Assembly (NCBI GenBank): GCA_009741485.1
Contig: CM019236.1
Location: 67,357,402 to 67,421,401, forward strand
Length of the DNA stretch: 64,000 nt
Reading direction: 5' to 3'
From: Malurus cyaneus samueli
Taxonomy: Eukaryota > Chordata > Aves > Passeriformes > Maluridae
Shown here: in pieces, positions 22,957 to 35,380 of the stretch
Layout: the number at the start of each line of letters is the position of its first letter
How positions within the stretch are numbered: position 1 is the stretch's first letter
Notes under the pieces: generated by a model
Databases searched by the model: none
Told to the model about the DNA's origin: nothing
Seen by the model: only the letters and a program-made list of their open reading frames with translations
Program-made: the position numbers and the translations under genes

Positions 22957-24276
22957 TCAGCTGGAAGCACCTGGGTGAAGGCAAAGAACTGCTTCTGCGT
23001 CGTCTGAGACTGGAGGATGGGGGTTGTTGGAAGACATAGTATAAGTTCTTGTGTGGAATATGGAAGGATGAGTCATTTGATAAACCCCACACATTGGCTC
23101 CAGACATGGTATTGAGTTTCTGCAGGGTATCACACCGGAGGATATGCTCATGGAAGTCGCACACCACTCCTGCTTGCTGTCACACTAGAGGTATGTTGGT
23201 GCAGAAAGGGTATAAGTTCTGTAGCGTGTCACATTGGAAGGATGGCAGACTCAGTGCCACTTCTTTCAGCTGTTCATACCCAGACGCTTGTGTTAGGTCC
23301 AGACATAGTATAAGTGTGCGTGGGTACAGCGTATCACTTGGAAGGTGGTTGTCTGCCTGCAGACCCATACAACCAGTCCCTGCTGGGTGTCACCACCAGA
23401 GGCTGTGTTAGGTCCAGAACATGGTTGTACGTATGTACCGTTTCACATTGGAAGAGGTGTCTGCTGCAGGAGGCCAATACCACCTCCTGTTTCGTTGTGT
23501 CATACTTGGAGAGGACAGGCGGGGTCTAGACACAGTTGTAGATCTGGTTTAGGTGTATTCGCATGTGAGGCCACTGCTGTGTCCAATTTCTACATAGTAC
23601 CAGTGCTCCTGGAGGTGTTATAGGGGAGGGTAGGTCGGATCCAGGACGTACTGAGTAGCTTCTGCTAGTGTGTCCACATTGGAGAATGTGGCCCGCTGCC
23701 GTACCCTGTACCAGTCCTGCTGGGCTTGTCACACCAGGGCTGTGTCAGGTCCAGATGCTGAGTAAAGTTCTTAGCTGTGTCCATTGTGACGAATGTGCCC
23801 GCTGCAGACCCTGACCCCAGTCCTGCTGGGTTGTCACAACCAGAGGCCTGTTTCAGGCCAGATGCTGAGGTCAGTTCTTGTAGTTGTGTCACATTGGAGA
23901 ATGTGCCCGCTGCAGACCCTGTACCAGTCCTGCTGGTGTCACACCAGAGGCTGTGTCAGGTCCAGATGCTGAGTAAGTTCTTTGTAGTGTGTCACATTGG
24001 AGAATGTGCCCGCTGCAGACCCTGTACCAGTCCTGCTGGTGTCACACCAGAGGCTGGTGTCAGGTCCAGATGCTGGTTAAGTCTGTATGTGTGTCACATT
24101 GGAGAATGTGCCCGCTGCAGACCCTATACCCAGTCCTGCTGGGTGTCACACCAGAGGGGTGTGTCAGGTCCAGATGCTTGAGTAAGTTCTGTAGTGTGTC
24201 CGGAATCTGGGGCATGACTGCTGGGTAAGCTGGCTCTCTAAGCCCAAGCTAAAAACATCTACGCTCTCTCCCACTG
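22957..24276 (-). pseudogene. Indel-rich copy of the 34-residue-repeat terminal exon of CCDC171-like gene
   Basis: It aligns with 37926-39175 (intact version) from the terminal ccagc-tga to the acceptor at 24276. The repeat motif TSASGP / SGVTPSRTGTG can be seen in scattered frames. Numerous single-base insertions, mostly within short homopolymers, break the frame in nearly every unit. The pattern looks more like unpolished long-read sequence than biological decay, so this is probably a second haplotype or paralogue of the same exon. Confidence 0.65.
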
Positions 24277-25439
24277 CTGGAATAAAACAAGAAAAACAAC
24301 ATCAAGGAAAGCAATCTACATGTTGCTATAAGTACCTCTCACCAAGGTATGATATATATTGAGGGGTACTTAAATCGTTTCTTTCTTGCCCTTAAGCACT
24401 TTATTTGAACACAGTGGCGCTATTGTAATAATTTAATTAATTATTATAATTAATCATACATATGTATCAATCTTTAATAGACAAAGGACGTTAGCTCAAG
24501 TAATCTTGCCCTAGGAATTGTTGGAAAACAAATAGCCTATTTTATTTGAAGTGCTATAAATACTTACAGAGATATTTTACTCTTCATCATTATTAGTTCC
24601 TATGGCATGTTTTTTTAGTTAGGTAACAAGATATTTACTTATTTCACCTTACTTTTTTCTTTCCTTTTCTTTATCTTTTCTTTATCTCAAATTTTATTTA
24701 TACTTTTTTATTTCTACCTTCCTATTTTTTATTTTTATTTAACTGTGACGATTCTTATACTATTTGGTTACAACTATTACTCATGGAAGCACAGCCTCAT
24801 GACTAGGTGAGCATTTGCACTGGGATACCTGCATTTCTTGGCTAGGCAGCAATTGTCAAGGCAAGGCCAAATTGATTAAAATCAGGTAAGAAATGTAAAT
24901 ATTCTCAGGTTTAAAAGCCAGTTCCTAAAAGATATCACTTTTTGGTGTATTTCAGTATTATCGAGACTTACAGCTTAGTTAAATTTATCAATACAGTTTT
25001 CTGGCTTTGACCTTTACTGAAATCTCATTTTTTTCACGTCTGTAATCATTGTCAATATTTGGGTAATTCTCTTTTGTGGCCTGTAGATTTTTCTTATCCC
25101 CTCACCTCCTACTATCGCTGTAAAGACTTCACATGGAATCACAGCAAATAAACCATCCACTAATATTAACAGTACAAAAGCAAGAGCCACAATCTCATTT
25201 GAGCGTCCATAGTTATTGAATTCTGTCCCTAGGCTACTTCCAAGACAAACCCTGGAAGACAGATTGTGACAAAACAAATCAAAGTCAAGTCTGATATACT
25301 TTCTACAACTTCAGAGAAGGTAAATTTTAAAAAAACCAAGGAATATGCACAGAACTGAAATGGTTATGATTCAATGAAAACCGTTGGCGTTGTTTTATAA
25401 AAAGTGTTAATGTTCACACAACACAAAGAAAATTAAAAA

Positions 25440-25745
25440 AGCTTTGGAAAGAAAGAAAGAAAGAGAAAAGGCTAGAAGAGCGAGGACCGCGAGGAGGAAG
25501 AAGGAAAGGCGACCTGCAGGAAGCGGGGGAGAAGAAGGAAAGGGAAAGGAAGGAAGGGAAGAAGGAAGGAAGAGGAAGGAAAGAAAAAAGGAAGAAGAAA
25601 GAAACGAAAGGAAAGAAAGAAAGAAAGAAAGACAAGAAAGAAAGAAGAAAGACAAGAAAAGAAAGAAAAAGAAAGAAAGAAAGAGAAACCAAGCAAGAAA
25701 GAAGAAGAAGAAAGAAAGAAGAAGAAAGAAAGAAAGACAAAAATT
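25440..25745. repeat. Poly-purine GAAA/GAAG microsatellite
   Basis: Almost pure A/G on the plus strand (gaaa, ggaa and aagg words) within the intron between the two repeat exons. The counterpart at 40224-40377 is shorter and differently composed (ggaaggaaggcgc units). Apparent ORFs here are low-complexity artefacts. Confidence 0.85.
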
Positions 25746-26097
25746 GTAATTAAAAGAGAATTCTAAAACCAACACCCACCTAGCCACTGCTACCTTCCCT
25801 CCAAAACCAAAAAATACAACCAACGAGGAACCAAACCCAAACGAAAAAATTCCAAGCAAATAGGAACAAAAAGAAAAAATCAGTAGTAGTTTAATTCTGT
25901 GTTAGTTTCACCTAACCCCTTTCTCCTCCTGAAAAATGTTTTCAGATTGTTTCTGTTAGCACCACTTTTATTGCTCCATTATGTTTATAATGAAGTATCA
26001 TCTGTATTTGCTTGACAGGCAGCTGTGCAGGCACCAAGAGAGATGCTGGTTGTGAAACACATCCAAGTGACTGTAAATGCTAGAAAAGCAGACTTAC

Positions 26098-26690
26098 CAT
26101 CACGGGCATGAGGTGTACTGACTGCTTGAGGCACAAAACGAGATGAAACACGTTCTTCACGAGGTTACTGACTGCTTGGGGTGCAAAACGAAGCTGACAG
26201 AATCTTCACGAGTGTGTACTGACTGCCTGGGGTGCAAACTGAGACTGAAAAGATTCTTCACGTGGTGTACCGACTGTGTAGGTTGAAAAGCGAGGCTGAA
26301 AAGAATCTTCGCGTGGTGAAACAACTGTGTAGGTTGGAAAGCGAGGCTGAAAAGATCCTTCGCGTGGTGTACCGACTGTGTAGGTTGAAAAGCGAGACTG
26401 AGAAGATTCTTCACGTGGTGTACCGACTGTGTAGGTTGAAAAGCGAGGCTGAAAAGAATCTTCGCCTGGTGTACTGACTGTGTAGGTTGAAAAGCGAGGC
26501 TGAAAAGAATCTTCGCCTGGTGTACTGACTGTGTAGGTTGAAAAGCGAGGCTGAAAAGAGCCTTCGCGTGGTGTACTGGCTGTGTAGGTTGAATAGCGAG
26601 GCTGAAAAGAATCTTCGCCTGGTGTACTGACTGTGTAGGTTGAAAGTAGCCCGAAAGATCCATCGCTGTTCCATGTACTGGTATGGGAAA
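26098..26690 (-). pseudogene. Partial copy of the 17-residue-repeat exon of CCDC171-like gene
   Basis: It matches the 3' part of the exon at 40741-41737, including the gatg|gtaagt donor. It consists of 51-bp units encoding variants of TPREDSFQPRFSTYTVG. It contains two extra units compared with the other copy, an array-length difference. It breaks off near 26690 without the exon's 5' half or its acceptor; the sequence to 27058 has no match elsewhere in the window. Confidence 0.65.
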
Positions 26691-27058
26691 CTTCAAATAC
26701 ATTACTACGCTATGAATTGCTGAAAGGCTATAAATTCAAAATTGGATTTGAGGCGGCATCTTAGGGAAAGAACCGGATTGATCGGCGATAACACATATTT
26801 CCATTTAGCGATTGTGTTCGCGATGTACAAAGCACAACATAATGTCGCAGAGACTGTCACGGCTTTCTCATTTATGAATCTTATAGAATTACAAAAAACA
26901 TCCTCACATGTACCTTGAAAAATTTTAAAGTGTAGAAAAAATTCTATCTCATGTTTATAGCGAGGTCAGACTGATCGGTTATAAAATATATAACCATTGC
27001 CTACAGACTAGGCAAAGGGTGAGAAGATTCTGCATATCCCAACAGATAGCAGTCTGAG

Positions 27059-27083
27059 NNNNNNNNNNNNNNNNNNNNNNNNN
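27059..27083. other. Assembly gap of 25 N
   Basis: Twenty-five consecutive n characters. Sequence resumes at 27084 inside a region homologous to 17308, that is, about 9.8 kb back. The gap therefore joins two contigs that overlap in content. Confidence 1.
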
Positions 27084-30000
27084 CCCTGGTCACTTTTCAC
27101 GCGACAGCATTCCTCTGCTTGAGGTGCAAGTTGTGAAGAACAAACTCTGGCTGCCAATGGTCAGGTGTTAGGGTAACACCCCCCCGCTTTCTTTGAATTT
27201 GGGGCATTTCATTTTCTGAATGAAGCCAATCGGGGACAGTGATAGGATCATTGCAGATTTTTAGGATTCTGTCCTGCAGAAATGAAAACTGCCATTGAAA
27301 AATCGGGCTCTATGTGCCCACAGAACAGTTTGTGTCTGAGAGAATATACAGCTCACCACAAGATTGCCTTTTAGAATAAATTTTATGCAGTTTGACAGTT
27401 TAATTTTTTGTTTTATATTACAGCCAGTCTCTGTGCTATTGTGTCTGAGGATTTTGGCTCATCTCCTACGGTGAATCCAGCTTTCTGTGGTCTGTTGTGA
27501 TGAGAAACTCAAAGCAGCCAAATCCCAAAACTGGATTGGGGACATAGGAAAGTCGTTCGATGTCTACTAACTGTGTGTGTTTGTGTCCTTTGCGAGCAGA
27601 GGGGGAAAAGATTGCAGTTGGGTTTCTGGCAGCTTGCCATCTGCCAGGGAAGCTACTTTCCAGTGGACAGTTTTCCCGTGGTTGAACTAACAGAGGCAGA
27701 GCTAAATAGCAAGGATTGGTCTGTTGCCAAGCCCAGAACATGAATTTGAGTTGTTTTTTCTTCCTTGCCCCTGCTTGAGCTTTTTCTCTTGCTGGTAGAG
27801 AGTATAGTTGCTGCCAAGGGACAAAGCCAAACCAGCACTGATACAGTCTTCTCTTTGTCTTCTTCTCTGCTTGCTACACATGCTAACCTCATTCCGGACT
27901 TCTCTTGCTGTCTTCCCTGAGGTTTCCAGGTTGCCTTCAGGTCTTATACATGCGCAAATGCAGGTGCTCAAGGGTCCCAGGCTTTCCCCAGCACCTCCCA
28001 AGGCAAGTGTTCCCCTATAGGAACTTCTGGGTTTCATCAGAGGGGTCATACAAATTTCAGATGCAGCTTGAGCTCGATCATTCCGCCGTTTCCTGTGGAC
28101 ATCCAGACCACTTCCATGGCCCTTCAGAGAGCAGCCAGCTGCACATCTTACAGAGAGCAGCACTCCCGACTCTATAGCCCATCAGTAAGGGAAAGAATTT
28201 TCTACCTTGCTTTTCAAACAGCTCCTGGAAATAGCTACCATTGCTAAAGAATTTTTTTCCTCTGTTGTGTATAAGATCTAAGATGTGAATTCAGACCAGA
28301 AGATTGTCAAGTCTACTAGGGCAGGCGGGACCTTGAAAACAAAAAACAGTCTCTCATCTGCTTTTGTCTGTGCCGTCCTTCCTCCAGATTTGGAGGGTTC
28401 CTGGGGGCTGTCCAGACAGCCTCTTGGTAGGGGTGGAAAGTCGAGGTGAAAAGCATTTGCCCCAACTGCTCAGTGTCAGCGTGAACTCCCATTTTCTTTG
28501 AATAAAGCCAAGCTAGGACGGTGATAGATATTGCAGAGTTTTGAGTTTTAAGTTTTTTGTCTCTCCTGTTAAGAGGGCTATTACATTTCAGTGAGCTCTT
28601 CTGTGTGTCCCCAGAACAGTTGCAGCTTACACAATATGACCTTACCCACAAGAATTGCTTTTTACAATACAAACACAGTTTAATTTAGCATGTGTGTCTG
28701 CAAGAACTGGGATCTTTCTAAGGTAAATCCACTTTCAGTGGTCTGTTGTGATGAGAACTCAGAAGCAGCCACATCAACAAAGCTGTGGGGAAGTAGAAAA
28801 AGCTTGATTGTAAAGTGTTAGTGTGTGTGTGTGTAGATCAATTTTACAGTCCATACTTTATTACCCATCCACATCAATTAGAATAAATACATTTTAAGAG
28901 GAAGAAACCCATCTTCTAGTCTCCTGGGAAGTACAAATCCATTTCTGGCATGAGTTTGCTGTGTGCATTCTGTGGTGTTTGATCCACGACAGCAATAGAG
29001 CTCTGCATCTGAAAGCCCCATTCTGGAGTGTGACCCACGTGTTTGGATTCTTGATGCCACAGCAGGCAGTTCAGGCCTCGGTACTCCATCTGGCACTCCT
29101 GGTTGTGCAGCACTGATGGCTTCCAGCTGGGCATGGAATGCATCTGGGGAAGAGGAATTGCCACGCTGGATCTGGACCTGTTTCTTGAGACACTGGAGGA
29201 GATGTTTTCACTATCCCCGCCGCCTGAAAGATCTCCCTTTCTTCAGGTAACTCCAAGGATATCAATGAGGGGCTAGACTGAGAGTTTTGTAATCGTGTTT
29301 CATGGCTGAGAAGGAAACGTTTCCTTGAATTGAACTTTGAATGGACAGGGAAGGATCTAGCTTGGTAAAGCAAAATATCCAAAAGAAGAGGGAATATAAA
29401 GGTCTCCTCCCTTAATGAGGGTGAGCGGTATGAGGCTTGTGTTGGCCAAGTTTTGGGTGCTCCTTTTCTTGGGAAGATTCCCCTAGAGCCCAGCACTTCT
29501 GGGGTGATTGAAATGGAAGCTTTGACAGCTTTTGGACTGTGTTTGAGAAGTCAATCTTCTCCATTGTTGAAGGCCTTTGGAGCCCAGGCTCCTTGTTAGG
29601 AGCGGGATTGATTAAGTATGTGAGCTCTGGAGTCTTTTAGGGACAAGTATGTTGGATTTGAGAGGCCCCATGACTTGTGTGATTGAGATGACAGTGATGT
29701 GTTCTGGACATGAAATAGTTAAGGACCCCTTTAAGCCAGGCTCTTCTGTGTTGAAGAGCAATTTCATCAGGGACTTTAAGGCCTTTTATTTGACAGATTC
29801 CCTCTTTGGATTAGGAGTCCCTTTGCTCTTTCACTCTTGCACCTTCCCAAACTTGCCTGGAGTTTTCAGTTTCTGTGTCGGCCTTTTTGCATAGTACTAT
29901 GCAACTTTGCCATTTCAATTAATATGCAGACCCATTGCCTGCTGTATATTTATTAGTGAGAAAAGGCAAAGTAAGGTGGGGAGTTCGATTTTTTGGAATC

Positions 30001-30898
30001 CTCGTTTCTCGTCTGATGACTTCTATAACTCATACGCATCAGAAGTGTTTCCATCATGGAGAGAAGGAAATGTGGCAAGACCTGAACTACTGTATCCTGA
30101 AGTGATCCAAGAAATAGTTGAGTGATCCTTCTGTTTTCTTTTCAGAGATACCACTCAGTCTTCAGAAGGGGAGCCTAAGCTACATCAGAGAGAGCTTTGC
30201 CTGGCACTCACTGCAAGGAACAGTTCCCTGGAGCCCAGAGAAGCCTGGTAAGGAGAGAGCCCACACTGGTTTGGAGAGGTGTGAGAGGGGCTGCTCTGAG
30301 CCTGACTCTGGCAGGAAGAGTTGAGTTCTTGGGTGCAGGGTTGGTGCTTCTCCTGGTGCCTTTAGTTGAAATACTGCACTGCACAGCCTTCCCCAGCCCT
30401 GTCCTCACGCTTCTCCAGAGGTGCTGACACCGAGTCCTGTGCTGTGGCAAGAGAGCAGTGAATAAACCTGACCTTCGGGCACTTATTTGTCACCAAGCTG
30501 GGTGTTCCCAGTTTGGTTCATATCTCAGCTTCAACCATTTCAGTGAGGACTGAGGGCCTCTGTCACGCACCGAGAAAGAATAACGCTGGGCTTCTTTGTG
30601 TGAGCTGGGCCTGCCTGTGCTTCAAGCTCTCGGTTGCCATTTGCACTGCAAGCACTGAGCTTTATTGGATACTTTCAGTACTTGACACAGATTTGAAAAC
30701 TTGGAGGGATCCCTGTTCCTTAAAGGGCAGGCTTCAGACTCCCAAGTGAGAATGTGCCTTTCAGGCCATCTTTTAAAATTCATGATGGAAGTACAATTGC
30801 TGTCAATGGGAAAATGTTCACAAGGGCCAATATTGACTCAGCATTCCCTTTGCTTCCCAGATATCCATCTGATCTACCTCTCCAGGAGGGCTGCCCTG
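27084..30898. repeat. Second copy of 17308-21087
   Basis: Collinear with 17308-21087 over its full length, covering the duplicated Pro/Ser exon, the acidic exon and the Ser/Glu exon. The block 28850-29700 is nearly identical, while 27084-28700 and 29990-30300 have many 1-3 bp indels. This is probably the other haplotype or a very recent paralogue. Exon reading frames in the noisy parts are unreliable. Confidence 0.85.
30146..30247 (+). CDS. Ser/Glu-rich exon, second copy, indel-damaged
   Basis: Acceptor ttttcttttcag and donor gcctg|gtaagg are intact. The exon is 102 bp against 118 bp in the first copy and is missing several short stretches, so its frame is not the same. It supports the exon's position but not this copy's coding ability. 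Confidence 0.4.
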
Positions 30899-30946
30899 CG
30901 TGGGAGGAAGACACAGGGAGAGCCTGTGAACATCGGGCAGGTCTAA
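30861..30946 (+). CDS. Terminal-type exon of the plus-strand family, intact copy
   Basis: Acceptor ctttgcttcccag. It is in phase with the preceding exon and reads DIHLIYLSRRAALRGRKT, then QGEPVNIGQV and a stop at 30944-30946. Units A and B use a frame displaced by one base (VREGCAAQEEET-like), so an indel separates the copies. Confidence 0.45.
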
Positions 30947-30949
30947 TCC

Positions 30950-31380
30950 CACTGTCTATAGATAGTTTTATAGATGTGTAGAGTTATATTTAGTGATCTA
31001 TATGGTTATATATAAGATATATAGTTGTAATTATATGTTTTATAGTCATTTATAGATCTGTATAATTAAATTAGTTAAACTATATAAATATGTTAGTTGT
31101 AGATATAGTCTAGATCTGTATAGGTAAGTAGTAGTTAAATGGCTGTATAGTTAAATATAGTTTAATATAGTTAAACTACATAAATATGTTAGTGAATATA
31201 TATAGTTATATTTTTATATATGTATTTATATTTATTGGTATGCTAGTTCATTTATACATGTGTAGTTACATTTATATATATTATATATATATAGTTACAT
31301 TTATTACTGGCATAGAATATATTTATTCACTTAGGATGTATGGAGGTTTAGATACATAGATTGATATTTGTAATAAATAG
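30950..31380. repeat. AT-rich TATA/GATA-type degenerate repeat
   Basis: Long run of tatagtta, gatatata and ttaaata words, the counterpart of 840-1190 and 9945-10250, preceding the GC-rich exon in each unit. Confidence 0.7.
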
Positions 31381-31471
31381 CTCTTTTTAACCTCTTTTCT
31401 TTTTCTGTTCTTCTCTCACCTCTCGCTTTCCCCCGACCCCCTCTGTCCCCTCTTCCTGTGCTGGGTCCGAG

Positions 31472-31575
31472 CCGGTGGCCGGGATGGACGGAGCAGCAGT
31501 TCCAGCCCGGGTTTCCTGGAGCAGCGGGAGCTGCGGTGGCCCCAGAACTGTCCCCTGAGGAGCTGCTGTGGGACG
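31472..31575 (+). CDS. GC-rich exon of the plus-strand family (third copy)
   Basis: Pyrimidine-rich acceptor ending in ccgag and a donor ggacg|gtgaga. The open frame reads WTEQQFQPGFPGAAGAAVA, then PELSPEELLWD. This is the cleanest of the three copies (1283, 10340, 31472). Confidence 0.45.
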
Positions 31576-32066
31576 GTGAGACAGAGGGGCTGAGGGGGGT
31601 GAGGAGAGGTGACACTGAAGGGATGGTTACGTTTAGGTCCTGGTAGGGCTGAGGGGTTGGTGGGGGCTGAGGGGACAGGGAAGTGGAACAGGCTAAGAGG
31701 CGTTTTGGGCCTGAGGGAGCTGGGAGGACTGAGGGGGATGGCTGGAACTGAGGGCTCTAGAGGGAGCTGAGGGGGATGGTGAGGCAAAAGGAACTGGGAA
31801 AACTGGAAATGCTTGTGGAACTGTCGTGACAGGGAAGTGGCACCAGGCTGAGGAGGATTCTAGGTCTTAGAGGGCTGGATGGATCTAAAGGGACTGAGCG
31901 GGGTGAGAGGACTGTCGGCATCTAAAGGGCCTGGGGGCTGTGGTTAGTGAGGGGGGTGGCAGGGCTAAGGGGATGGAGGGGCCAGCAGGAAGCACAGAGA
32001 GGTCCAGGACTCCAACTCTTCCAGGCCTTGGCACCAGTTCCATATTCTCCCCTGTTGCCATTTCAG

Positions 32067-32175
32067 CTGCCCTGAAGTCCTCAAGAACATCAGAGAGTGA
32101 TTAGAGCCAACAGGCAGAAGCTGAAGGCTTCTGGAGGAAGGAGGAAGAGACAACAGAGGGCCTGGCTGCATTGAG
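32067..32175 (+). CDS. Charged exon remnant of the plus-strand family (third copy)
   Basis: The acceptor ttgccatttcag is conserved and the first 30 bases match 10745 onward. The exon then meets a stop and merges directly into sequence resembling the terminal exon (aggaagagacaacagaggg). The intervening intron found in units A and B is missing, so this copy looks rearranged. Confidence 0.3.
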
Positions 32176-32189
32176 AAACTGGAATCCCT

Positions 32190-33010
32190 CAGAATTGATT
32201 TATAGATGTATATTTTTATAAAAGTACATGCATGTTTGGATAAGTAAATTGGTATTTGTGTAGGTATATTTGTATCTATATTTTTAGATAGGTAGATTGG
32301 TATTTGTATAGGTACATTTGTATTTGTTTCTATATATATTTTTATATTTATGTCTGCATTTTATTTCATTATATATGCGTTGCACAGCTACATAGTTCTT
32401 TTCATGTAGTTATATGGATATTTAGGTAGGGATATTGATGTTTTAATATGCATGTTTATGTACATTGATACAGCTGTTGTTACATTTACCTATGTATGTA
32501 TGTTTATTTACCTATATGTATGTACTTATATTGGCCTGTATGTATACAGTTGTATAACAATGTAGTTATGTTGATATAGTCATGGGCAGATGGATATTTA
32601 GAATAGTGTATTGCTGTCTTTGTTTTTATATAGGGGGATTATGTATATCTTTATGTATTGTATATGCTTTATTTAATATATAATTGTATTTATGTCTATA
32701 TTGTTATGGGTTAAATGTATACTTCTGTATTTAAATATGTATTGAGGTGTATGGTTATATGATTATATTTTGTTAATTATAGTGTAGGGTTATTCAGATA
32801 AATGTATTGGGGTTTGTATTTGTAATCAGACTTTTTGTAGTTATCTATAATAAATTACTTTTGTTAAACTTAAATTTATATTTGTATATTAATTGATAGT
32901 GTAGTTGTAGCTATTTGTAATAAATTTAATTTTTTTACTTTAATGTTGATTTTTGTGTGTTTATGTATCAGAAGTGCAAGTGTAACAAATGTCAATACAT
33001 TTTTTTGTAA
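32190..33010 (+). other. AT-rich 3' tail (third copy)
   Basis: Homologous to 2290-2825 and 11335-11960, ending in the shared motif tgtgtttttcaaagcaa near 33030. Several aataaa words. Non-coding. Confidence 0.45.
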
Positions 33011-33079
33011 ACTGAAATAAGCGTTGTGTTTTTCAAAGCAATGAGCAGATGTAAACATGATGATGCTGGAGTAAATAAT

Positions 33080-35380
33080 GTGTTGAATAATGTGATGAAC
33101 CTCAATTTCCACAGGAGAAAAAAGACCAGCGACTATGCCGCTCAGACAGCCCAGGAGTCATTCTCACAACCTTTGATAATCTCTCTCCCTTCTTTGGACC
33201 CTCTCCAGTCTGGAAGGGCAGCAAGGGTGAACATATCACGGCAGGGAGAACCACCCATAGAATTTCAGTGGAAGCACAAACTTAGGCTCAGCTAATGTGA
33301 CCTTAGCTCTTGCTGAAGTTCGGGACACATCTAGAGAGAAGTTAAAAGGGTCAGGGAAAAGAATATTTGGGGAGGGGGGGGGGTGGTGGGGAGTAGGGAA
33401 CAAAAAGAGAGAGGAAAAAAATTATCCCTAATGCTACTTTTCTACCAAGAGTTTCTGACTGTGGAGCACTGTTACAGCTGGCATCACAGAACAGGAGATA
33501 CTATTTTCTGCCGCTGGAACTTTTACTGTGCTAACTCTGTTCTCCATTCAGATTCAGTGTCTTGTTTGAAAATCATCCAGTTCTCCTTCTGCCCAAAAGG
33601 GACTGGTGATAATAAGGTGTAGTTATCAGTTTCCCTCGGATAGAGCAGGATAAATCTCTTCCTGACTGACCTGAGTGGGAAGGGATCTATAAATGAATAA
33701 TTCCAAAGGAATTGCCACTCTCTGTGCGAAGTATGGATAATTGCTTACAAACCAAAGACCTTTCTTCATCACTGCTTTAATCTGAACATAATGTGTGTTA
33801 GTCTTACAGAAACAATTTAAAGATAAAAGCAGTCTAAACTGCTTCTGTCCTCAGATTATCAAAATACCAGGGACTTTGCCCTTTTTAAAAGTAAAAGCAA
33901 GCACAAAAAGGATTGTCTGTTCTCTCTACATGCAGAATGTAGACATTTCCCCTCTTTGAGAAGTAAAAGAATATTTGCATTTGTCTTAATAGATTTTTAA
34001 GAAGTGAAATTAAAGTATTGACATGTCATAATTTGAAGGACCAACCTTTTTGGGGCAAGAGAAGGATCCCATGTTTGCTTGAAGGAAAAGAGCGTGACCT
34101 AACATTTCACAATTTTACTCAGTTTGTGCTCACCGCTTGAAAATGTCATTTCAGCTTTCTCTGTCTTGTTCACAAAGACCCCGTGTCACTGTTTTGGAAT
34201 GGATATTCTTGTTCTGAGCAGGGAGATAAGACTCATATTATTCAAAAGTGATCCTAAACACAGCAATTAAAATGTAGCTCCTAGAAAACAATGTCCTTGC
34301 AAAAATTTTTATTGTTATCTGAGCTAAACAGAAACAATATAATGAAAAGGAAAAAAGCCCCAGCCCTATGGTTTGCACAATCTGTTAATTATGTTGTATA
34401 GTCATTAATAATTTGATTACAGGAAGACCATAATTTCCCCTGGCACTGTTAAAATGGCACAGCACAAATTCTGTGAGACACTTTGGAATCGGGACATGGA
34501 TGTCCTCCAGCAAGCACTTATTAGGCTTTGAATTCAATGATTCTGCAGTGATTTGTACCAGCTGAGTTTATAGCTCATTGTCTTTTGAGTTGTGTCTGCA
34601 ATTTCCATTTTAATTAATTCCATCTTAGAATTTCCTCGTTGTGCCTTCGTGAAAAATTCAGCTGCCAATCGGCATTAATGCAAAGTTATAGCTTTCACCA
34701 CTGGATTTCTGGGAATCTTGTGTTGTTCTAATGTTTAAATATTCTAATGTTTAAATGCCTAATATTCAAATGATTCAGTATTCACTCCAGATCTTTCACA
34801 ACCTGTGTTCTGTAAAGGAAGAGCCCAAGAACACTGAATAAGTTTTGGAAAATCTGTTAATGAACAGAGATATGCTCTGTGTGCCTTTGATGATGACCCT
34901 TATCTTATCTTTTGTGAGATAGAATGACTCCATTTCTTTTCAAATGCAGATAATGTGAATATTCTTCCCTTTTATCATAACTTCAGGGTAATAAGAGAGA
35001 GTAGACAGTTCTAAGTTTCTCTGTCTGATAAAAACATCAAACAGAAAGGCCAGATTCAAACTGGAATCCAAAGATTGGAGAAGGTTTAAAATACATAGCC
35101 ATTGTTGCAGAGCCAGAGTAACTTCAGCCTAGCTAAGGATGAAGGGATCTGTGTGTTCCATGCTGCTTGCCCAAAACAGCAGGATTGTATAAGTTTTGGA
35201 TGCAGAATATTCACCGGAACAGATATAGTATTGCACTGGATTTTGTTTAGTTTTTTAATTGTATAACATTTGATAAAATTTTAATTTTTCTAGAATTTAA
35301 ATTAAATAATGCAAATGTAATATAATTTAATACAGTTTATTACAATTTAAATTTAAACGAATGCAGCTTTTGTTTGTGAA
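33080..35380. other. Non-coding single-copy stretch
   Basis: No open frame, splice-supported exon or repeat recognised, apart from a short g-run near 33370. This is part of the roughly 6 kb present only in the second copy. Confidence 0.4.

Noticed and set aside
25014..25277. Hydrophobic 87-residue minus-strand frame with an upstream tcttccag
   Set aside because: It lies in the intron between the two repeat exons. Those exons join in phase without it, its frame from the preceding exon meets a stop, and the copy at 39830-40040 is frame-broken.
25407..25859. Leu/Phe/Ser- and Lys/Arg-rich open frames on both strands
   Set aside because: Translation of a purine/pyrimidine microsatellite.
26157..26702. 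Long minus-strand frame with a repeated NLHSQYT-like unit
   Set aside because: It is an out-of-frame reading of the 51-bp array. The true frame is TPREDSFQPRFSTYTVG, as shown by splice phases at 40741-41737.
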